Assembly (NCBI GenBank): GCA_963978545.1
Contig: OZ021726.1
Span: 34,010,459 to 34,074,458, forward strand
DNA length: 64,000 nucleotides
Origin: Linyphia triangularis
Lineage: Eukaryota; Arthropoda; Arachnida; Araneae; Linyphiidae
Reading direction: 5' to 3'
The notes under the pieces were generated by a model. That model was not told where the DNA came from. It did not search any database and was given only the letters and a program-made list of their open reading frames with translations. A program made the position numbers and the translations under genes. Shown piece by piece: positions 56,860 through 64,000 of this stretch. The first letter of the stretch is position 1. Each line of letters opens with the position of its first letter.

Positions 56860-57700
56860 CAGTGAAACTTGTATAATTCTAAGCTGAAGGAACTGCTAAA
56901 AAAAAATCAAATTATCCAAAACTTTGAATTATAAAAGTTACATCTTTTTGGTTTAGTATTTGGTCCACTGAATGATTGTGAAGGTTTTGATGCCGAAAAG
57001 TAAATATTTATTGAAAACACATATCAACTATAAAAGAATGCATGTAGTAAACAAATATGTATTGCACATACTTCATTCAATGCAAAAAATTGGGAGATTT
57101 TTTTTGTTTTGTAGAGTTCAGTCATTTGTGATTAATAAAATCTTAAAGTATGTTTAGTGAATCGAAAACAACATTACTTATGTTTGTTTGGCTTTCCCTG
57201 TTCTGCCAAAAGTTGCCCGTATGAGAAAGTGCCTCCAATGATGATTGATTGGTATTTCCTCTTGTACATCATCCTCGATATTGTCGTCCTCTGCTCTCTT
57301 TTTGTTGTTGACCCTTTTGATAGAATGTCTTGATCTATAAGTTCTCCTCAAACTTCCTATTCTGTGAACGTCATGCCCATATTATCATATGCGTCCGGTA
57401 GTGGGGGGGGGAAATTTTTTTTCTATAACCAAGGTTGAGTAATTTTTTTGTTATAAATTCATTCAGACTTTCGAAAAAATTTCGCAATTGTTCCGAAACT
57501 GCGACCATGCATTGTGTCTTACTGCATCAATGACACTTATAGATTTCTTGTTTTTGCCAATGGCAGAATTAGTCAATAAGTTTTGAACGACTTGGCATCT
57601 GTATAGATGCTTGAGATTTTTAATGAGACATTAGTCCATTGGTTTCAAAACTGAAGTTCATGTTTGGCCGGAAAGAAAATAACCTTAATATTATCCATAA
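56860..57700 (-). pseudogene. Tigger/pogo transposase pseudogene
   Basis: One end is TA followed by CAGTGAAACTTGTATAATTC at 56860. On the minus strand around 57690-57530 the reading LKPMD, LIKNLKHLYRCQVVQNLLTN and then KKSISVIDAV resembles the Tigger DDE core (QPMDQG..IKxFKxxYR). Nearer 57420-57270 an acidic KRAEDDNIEDDVQEEIP tail is seen. Stops and frameshifts are frequent. The other terminus was not found; the gypsy LTR lies just beyond. Confidence 0.6.
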
Positions 57701-57768
57701 GTGAAATCGCGTAGTACAATTGTCGATAAATAAAAGAATTTTTCTGCTCTTTTTTCGATATGCATTAT

Positions 57769-57932
57769 TGTTAATAAGTTACGGGAGAATAAACCGAGCT
57801 GTTGTCATTACGAAAAAATATTTTATTCTGAACAAGAACTCATGAAAAGAGCGGAAATATATAAACACGAATAGTATTAAGTTTAGTTGCATGAAGCTCT
57901 AATTCGTAGTTCTCACTGTTCAAATCATAACA
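57769..57932 (-). repeat. Probable gypsy 3' LTR (164 bp)
   Basis: Bounded by TGTTAATAAG and CAAATCATAACA, giving TGTTA...TAACA inverted termini, directly next to a purine-rich tract on the minus strand. It contains AATAAA-like signals. No partner LTR was found, so the boundaries rest on termini and the purine tract only. Confidence 0.55.
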
Positions 57933-58063
57933 CTCCTCCCTATCAACGTTGAGGATTCCGTGGCCGTAAGTTGTAGGAGTGTCTAGGTGGTTCAGGTGCA
58001 GGGTCTGGGTGATGATTGTTGGATCCTTTAGATTCCTGACCAGAACCCTGCTCTGCAGCTACT

Positions 58064-60590
58064 TCAGGTGAAAGCATGGATGTCGACGCAGATGGCGTTG
58101 CAGACATGGATGTTGGCAGGAAAAGACACTTGCGCGGTGAGAAGTATCTGATCTAGCGGTTCTTTATCCGGAAGAGACGGTTCTTTATCCGGAATGGTAG
58201 GATTTTTTGAAGTCGTTGAAAATGGTGGTTCTTCATTTCTTCTAAACATCTGATCCACATGGCATCGCTTGATTTGGCCATCTTCGGTACAAGTTTGGTA
58301 GGACACAGGTCCTGTGGCTTTTATAACCGTGGCTGGAATCCAACGTGGCCCTGGATTGTAATTTCTCAGCAATACAGAGTCATTCACTTGAAACTGTCGT
58401 AAGCCACGATATTCACAACCCTGGCAGCAGACAATCTCTTGCTTAATTCTCCGTTCTTCTGTGAGATCAGGATGGAGACTATTCAGTATTGTAGTTGGCG
58501 TGCAGTGCTGTTACAGAAGAAAATTCGCCAAACGTTTCCTCCAGTCTCCTTGAATGATATGCCGCAGGGAGTCTTTAACTGTTTGTACAGTTTTTTCAGC
58601 TTAGCAATTGGGCATCTGGGAGCGATCAAAACTTGGCTATAGAGTTTCGTTTCCGAAAGGTCTTGAACTCAGAAGTGAATTGCGGACCATTTTCGGAGAT
58701 TACTTCAGGAAGACCGTGCGAAGCGAAGATTTCTCGAAGAACATCAATGGTCGCATTAGATGTAGTAGAAGGCATTTGCTTGACTTCAATCCATTTAGAA
58801 AAAGAATTGACGAGTATGAAGAATTCTTGGCCTTGGAATGGACCTGCAAAGTCGACGTGAAGATGGGACCATGGACGACTCGTGATTTCCCAAGGATGAA
58901 CAGGGGCCCCTGGAGGTGAGTGTCGAGCTTATTCACAGTTTTTACAGTCCTTGACAAAGGAATCAATGTCAATGTTCATCCCTGGCCACCATACGTACGA
59001 TCTGGCAAGCATTTTCATTCTTTCAATTCCAGGATGACCAAGGTATAATGCTTTCAGAACATGGAACCTTCCTGATGCTGGAATTATTACTCTGTTACCC
59101 CAAAGTAAATAGTTTCTGTGAACTGATGGCTCGTTCCTTTTAGAAAAATAAGTTTGAAATTCTGAACTTGGGGGTTTGATAATCCAACCGCTGAAAACGA
59201 AATTTAGGATTCTAGAGAGTGTTTTATCACTCAGTGTCATTTTTGCAATTTCCGCAGCATACAGTGGTGGGTTCTCCAGTTCTTCAGTAAAGAGAACTTC
59301 AAGCGCTGACGGAACCTCACAATCTTGATCTTTCATAAGTAGCCTACTTAATGCGTCTTCATTAAGAATCTTTTTCCCTGGTTTATGAACAAGAAAATAA
59401 GTGTACGCGTTTCGAATTAAACACCACCTCAGCATCCTAGGAGACATTATCTCTTTAGTAGATTTATTATTACTGAAAATTCCCAAATATTATAATTCCA
59501 AAATTCCAATGCGTTTTGTTCTCGGACACAGGGAACTCTTGAATTGCAATTACTTTTGACTTAGATGGGTGAATCCCTTTCTTATTTATCTGGTACCCTG
59601 AAAAGTCAACTTCTCGAACTCCAAAAAGACATTTGTATCTATTGGCTCTTTTAACCCTTACTTTCAATTTAGCCTAAACCTTTTCTAATTGGAAAGCTAG
59701 CTCTTCAGTTGAATTTGCCATAAGTAACACATCATCATAACACACTACCCCCTCCAGATTCTGGAATAAGTTCTCGATCAGATTCTGGAAAATCCTAGGA
59801 GCAACGTTTATTCCAAACTGAAGACTTTTTACTTTGAACGCGTCTCAATGGGTAATAATCGTTTGAGCCTCAGCAGATTTTTCGTCAACTGGAAGGTGAA
59901 GGTAAGCCTGTGCTAAATCTAATCTAGCGTAAAATTCCCTTCCTTTTAAGCTTGAAATCAAGTGGTTCACAGCGGGAACGGGGTAGGGGTGTTTAGCCAT
60001 TGCCTTATTTAGCATTACCTTATAATCTCCACATAGCCTTACTTCCCCCGACGGTTTAATCACAGGGACCATAAGCGTTGTCCACTTAGGATCTGTAATT
60101 GGTTCTATCACCCCTTCCCTAAGCAGCTTATTTAACGCATTTTTAATCTTAGGTTTCATAGCAAGGGGAACGTTTCTTGATTTGAATCGCATTGGGAGAA
60201 ATTCTGGATTCAAAGGTAGAGATATAGGTTTACCCGAATAAGAACCCAGTCCCTCACTAAACACATCACGATATTTGTAAAGTAAATCGTTGATGATCTC
60301 AGATTTGGTCTTGTTTATTTCACCTAAATAAATTCCTAAAGCCTCAAACCAAGAACAACCCAGAATATTGGTGCAACAACCCCTTGAAACTAAAAGTTCT
60401 AGATTAGCTCTACGGTTTTTGAAGGTAACCTGAACTTTGAAAAACCCTGCGAGTGAAATTTTGTTCTGCTGAAAATCCCGAAGTTCGACATGCATTTTCC
60501 GAATCATCGGCTTTTCAATCTCAAATAAACGTTGGAAGGTACTTAAGGAAACTATCAAATAATAAGAACCTGAATCAATCTCAAAACTTA
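58064..60590 (-). pseudogene. Gypsy Pol: protease end, reverse transcriptase, RNase H, integrase; many breaks
   Basis: 60558-59845 starts in the C-terminal part of the protease and continues with the RT region: VPVIKPSGEVRLCGDYKVML and then FYARLDLAQAYLHLPVDE. A stop replaces an expected arginine after TIITH near 59847. 59840-59690 holds LQFGINVAPRIFQNLIENLF and the RT active-site box VCYDDVLL. 59667-59470 continues the thumb. 59486-58929 gives ...HKPGKKILNEDALSRL and the integrase zinc motif (HPGIERMKML, WWPGM, DCKNCE). 58920-58600 carries the core with HVDFAGPF and ISENGPQF. 58387-58064 is the integrase C-terminal NYNPGPRWIPATVIKATGPV domain. At least five frameshifts or stops; not functional. 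Confidence 0.85.
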
Positions 60591-60599
60591 GTTTTTCCC

Positions 60600-61200
60600 T
60601 TCTAGTTGCACTTCAATTTTTTGCTTAAAAGAAGAAATATTTAAAGAATTAACATTCTTCCTGCCTCCCAATTTCATTTGTACAGGACGGATTTGAACCC
60701 TTTTTCTGACATACCTTTTGAATATGACCTTTGCCCTTGCAAAATTGACAAACTGCTTTGCGGAATTTGCAATCTGCACGCAAATGATTGGATCCGCAAT
60801 TGTCAAAAACTTTCCCCGTCTCATTTTCAGAATTTTGCCATTTACCCTTTACGGTTTCTTATGCCTTAAGAAATCTACTGATTGTTGCGAATTACTGGCA
60901 AACAAATTCTCCGAATGCATCAGCTTCGACTGAGAAGCTGACGTTCAGCCGCTAAAGCCATAGAAATAGCCGAATCAAGGGTTAACGCTGATTCCAAGAG
61001 CAAACGCCTTTGAACATCTTCATCATTTATGCCGCACACAATTTGACCTTGTATCCTATTTGATAAAGTAGTATCGAAATTGCACCCTTCGGCTAATTTC
61101 CTAAGCTCAGCAACGTATGTTTTTATCCCTTGCTTGTTTGAACCATTTCAAATATTCAACGACTTCGGGATTGTCCAGTTCTCTAGCTCTTTAACAATTC
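60600..61200 (-). pseudogene. Gypsy Gag relic with zinc knuckles
   Basis: Minus-strand 61130-60925 reads KTYVAELRKLAEGCNFD, then IQGQIVCGINDEDVQRRLLL, then ALTLDSAISMALAAE, the end of the retrotransposon gag domain of K02A2.6-like gypsy elements. 60830-60690 gives cysteine/histidine knuckles in the reading CGSNHLRADC, then CQFCKGKGHIQKVC. Frameshifts occur near 60930 and 61140. The N-terminal capsid part is missing. Confidence 0.75.
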
Positions 61201-61240
61201 TTTCCATTTCCACTAGCAGTGTTACTTAGATTTTTGTCCT

Positions 61241-62850
61241 TTTTTTTTAATGTTAATAGCTTGACAGAGTATTTAATGTAATCCTGTACTCGTTGGTGGT
61301 TTACCATTTCTTTGTTATATAATTTTTTACCTCTTGAATTACGACAACCTTTTATGCAAACGTTAAAGTTTTGTATTGAACATGCAACTTACTTAAAGAT
61401 GTGAAGTAAGGATATTTACAACACTGAAGCACAAATGGAAACTGTTACCCTGGTTTGTAAGAACAAGTTGAGCAAGTTTAATAATCGATCCCCGCTTCTG
61501 ACTGAACAAATCAATTGAACAAGAGAGGATTCTGTTGTTCAAGCCGCTGATCCTTGGAATGCGTTCAACAAACAACTTTGGAGCGATAATTTCCTTACAA
61601 TGTAATCGAGAGCCAAAATCTTACTCACAAAGTTCTGTATAAAATAGTTCATGGATTATTCGAAGTTCAACTTCCCTAGTTTTAAGTTTTAGCAGCAAAA
61701 TATCAGAAAAAGTTCATCTAAATACAAGAGTTTTAGTTTAATCCCCGAAAGCAGAAAGTGCCTAAAACTGCGACGTACGTCGCAGAACAATCAGAATTCT
61801 TGCAGAACAATTTTAAGTTTGGAACAAATGCCCGAGAGTGAGAAAAAGAATTTCAACTACGGGATGACATGTTCTGCAGAACAAAACGACTTTATTATCC
61901 CCCCTCCCCCCCCCCCTCAGTTTACTCGGAACAACTTTTCCCCGAGCTTCAGTTTCTTAGAAAAACTCCACTCGTTCAAAGGGGGATCAATCACGTGTCC
62001 GTTTCTCGTTCTGGAGCGCTTTTCTTGCTGAAAGTCATTGATAAAGTTACAAATTTTGAATGTATGCCTTGGTTTGAAAAATAATTTTTTTCGTCATTAT
62101 CATTTTGTAATAAATGTGTAGTATTAATTTTATGGGTTTTTTCTTATATATCATACTGGAAATTTTTAAAAAATGTCTGCAGAACATTTGTAACTGTCAA
62201 AAGTCCCGTTGCAGAACATTATATATTATTCTGCTTCTGGGGTTTAATCCTAGAGCACTTTTTTTCTAAATTGATGTCATTCTATTTATATCATCTACCT
62301 CATAGAATTAAAATGGTACAAAACTGCTGTGGTTCCTTTACTTTAGAAAGAAAACTTGAAGTTTCTATTTGAACTGAAGGTAGTCCTGAGGAGTAATAGC
62401 CTTTAGCATAATTTTTCTTTTATCTGAAGATGTCATTTGCAGCAAATGTGGTTAACATGGAATTTTTATTTTCAGGGTACAGACCAAGTATATTTAAAAA
62501 TAGTCACCTTTTAATTAACCTTCTTATTTTGGTCATCCAGAAAAAGATTCATCTAGGTTTCTCAATTATAAAACAATTGCTTGTTGAAATGTATGTGAAG
62601 TTTAATTTAATAAAAATTCAATTTTGTACCAGCATGCTACCTTGAGCTTATAAGTATGAGGAAATTAATGGCTATTTTACGGAAATTTAATGGAACATTC
62701 AAGTACATTGTTGGAATTTCACATCCAATGAACAAAACAACTGATAGTTTTATAGAAAGTATCCTGAAATGCTATATTGACCACTTAAGAAGGCAAATTT
62801 TAATTTTTAGCAAAGAATATCTCAGAGTTCTTTAGCTGTAACTTAAAAAC
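61241..62850. other. NGDN intron 6, nothing recognised
   Basis: AT-rich intron. TGCAGAACA or GCAGAACATT words recur at about 61805, 61875, 62178 and 62210, and there is a poly-C run near 61905, suggesting an old element, but no ends were defined. The short frames at 61819-62084 and 62430-62645 show no domain. Confidence 0.45.
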
Positions 62851-63125
62851 AGTGGCCACAGTGGAAATCAGGGAAATGTCAGGGAGCATTCTGGTTCTGG
62901 AAACGTCGAAATTTTTTTAAATTTCACAAAAATCAGGGAAATTTTCTTTGTTCTGAAGGAAGGAAATTTCTCCGTTCATCCATATTTTGGCGCCATTTAC
63001 CTAGAGAATTGTGGTGATATCGTTAGAAGTTTAGTCTTAAGGAATAATTTTAATTTGTCATAACAGCCAAAACTATTTTTAAAAAATTAGTATATTATCT
63101 TTTTAGCAAACATGGTCTATTTGAT

Positions 63126-63253
63126 CAGGGTGTCTACACACCTAGAAAAGTTGGGGAAATTTGAAAAAAGTTTGCCATAAAATCAGGAAATTTAAAAAAA
63201 ATCTATTAGGGAATTATAAGGGAACTTTTTTCCTGAATTTTGTGGTCACCCTA
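63126..63253. mobile_element. 128 bp hAT-like MITE (CAGGGTGTCC family)
   Basis: Starts CAGGGTGTCTACACACC and ends TGTGGTCACCCTA, imperfect inverted repeats of the family at 50338-53487. Internal words TCAGGAAATT and TAGGGAATTA match that family's subterminal repeats. A further fragment of the family (CAGTGGCCACAGTGG, ATCAGGGAAATGTCAGGG) is at about 62852-62960. Confidence 0.6.
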
Positions 63254-63537
63254 AAAAATTAGAATCCAAATCTTCAAGCATGCATTTTGACGATGTCATT
63301 AGACTTGTTTATGGACTTGTTTATGTAGAGCTATTTTTTCAACATTAAGCTCAACGCATTGTTAGTTTTAATCAATAATAAGTATATCAATAGCTTAAAT
63401 TTATAAGTGTCTAATCGATTTATTAAGGTCTGATGCTACACAAATACCTTTGATTCCTCATAATTGCACTTTCATTTGGAACATTTATTCCAATTCTAAA
63501 ATTTCAATTGAATGCAGTTTTTAGTTAAATATTTTTA

Positions 63538-64000
63538 TATTTAATTAACTGGAATTTAATCTTACATAAAAGTGCTACTGTACTAAAAGCTACAGACTGC
63601 ATTTAAGCTCTACAAATATTTTGCAGCCCTTTTGCAAAATTTAGTGAGGAATGCTGACCTATAGGGATAAGGAACGCAAGAGAATACACTTGCAAATTCA
63701 AAACACTTATTTTTATTACTTTTCTTACCAAACTTAAAAATTAGAACAAAGTGTAAATCAACCGAAATATTGTAACGTGTTTCTGCTGTTCTATTTAATT
63801 AACTGGAATCTAATCTTGTATAAAAGTGCTACTATACTATAAGCTACAGCAGCCAAATTTTTATGGCTTGTGTTTCTGTAGTTGTGGGGATAGATTTAAT
63901 TAACTGGAATCTAATCTTGTATTAAAGTCCTCTTTTACAAAATTTAGTGTGGAACGCTGAGCTATAGGATAAGGAATACTTAAAGATCACTTGCAATTTC
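63538..64000 (+). repeat. Direct repeats of a TTAATTAACTGGAATCTAATC unit
   Basis: The unit begins at about 63540, 63797 and 63898 with TTAATTAACTGGAAT, then CTAATCTTGTAT, then AAAGTGCTACT. The first and last copies also share AAAATTTAGTG and GCTGA-CTATAGG further on. The right edge is cut by the window. Function unknown. Confidence 0.65.

Larger units (their letters stand above)
57769..61240 (-). mobile_element. Ty3/gypsy retrotransposon, decayed, 5' truncated
   Basis: Minus-strand order from high to low coordinates: gag (about 61200-60650), protease and reverse transcriptase (about 60560-59690), RNase H (about 59660-59360), integrase (about 59200-58060), purine tract AGGGAGGAG (57941-57933), 3' LTR (57932-57769). 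A second LTR was not found past 61240, so the 5' end is missing or too diverged. It lies in NGDN intron 6, antisense to NGDN. Confidence 0.85.

Noticed and set aside
58608..58919. 103-codon plus-strand gene
   Set aside because: It is the opposite strand of the gypsy integrase core, whose motifs are clear on the minus strand.
55257..64000. NGDN exon 7
   Set aside because: An acceptor followed by AT-GAA-type codons and the basic C-terminal sequence was looked for by eye; no convincing match was found before the window end.

Overview
This is AT-rich, intron-rich animal nuclear DNA, most probably from an arthropod and perhaps a spider. The lineage is an inference from the mix of BEL/Pao, Ty3/gypsy, hAT, pogo, Merlin and TTAA-type elements, long poly-C/poly-G tracts and gene-body similarity; no marker in the window proves it. 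There is no bacterial-style operon, CRISPR array or rRNA gene. Nearly all long open frames are chance or transposon relics.

Two conserved single-copy host genes were found by joining small exons with good splice sites. EMC4 (ER membrane protein complex subunit 4) runs on the minus strand from its start at 29069 to its stop at 3565. It has five exons, about 175 residues, and looks intact. NGDN (neuroguidin, a Sas10/Utp3/C1D-family rRNA-processing protein) starts on the plus strand at 29575. Six exons are visible up to 55256, and the 3' half lies beyond the window. The two genes are head to head, their start codons about 505 bp apart, so they probably share a bidirectional promoter. The exons together cover only about 1 kb; everything else is intron, 3' flank or mobile DNA.

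Layout: 1-704, tandem repeat arrays. 3.5-5.9 kb, EMC4 exons 5, 4 and 3. 7.5-12.5 kb, two inverted copies of an unassigned DNA transposon, one split by two back-to-back TTAA-flanked elements. 13.1 kb, EMC4 exon 2. 13.7-18.6 kb, nested hAT elements. 19.0-25.2 kb, a complete-length BEL/Pao element with two ~145-150 bp LTRs, a tRNA-Gly-type primer site, gag and pol, but several frameshifts. 29.0-29.8 kb, the two gene starts. 30-36 kb, a pogo relic, mini-Helitron, tRNA-derived SINE and a CpG-bearing repeat core. 36.5-40.2 kb, a Merlin transposase pseudogene split by a 3 kb hAT-like element that itself carries another. 43.8-55.3 kb, NGDN exons 3-6 separated by hAT-like, pogo-like and TTAA elements. 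56-61.2 kb, a MITE, a Tigger/pogo relic and a decayed Ty3/gypsy element.

The most interesting signals are these: a shared internal repeat core inside three hAT-like elements whose terminal repeats differ; several precisely reconstructable nested insertions; and the divergent EMC4/NGDN pair with transposon-filled introns. I did not find a convincing new functional system; the window is best read as two housekeeping genes embedded in a transposon nest.
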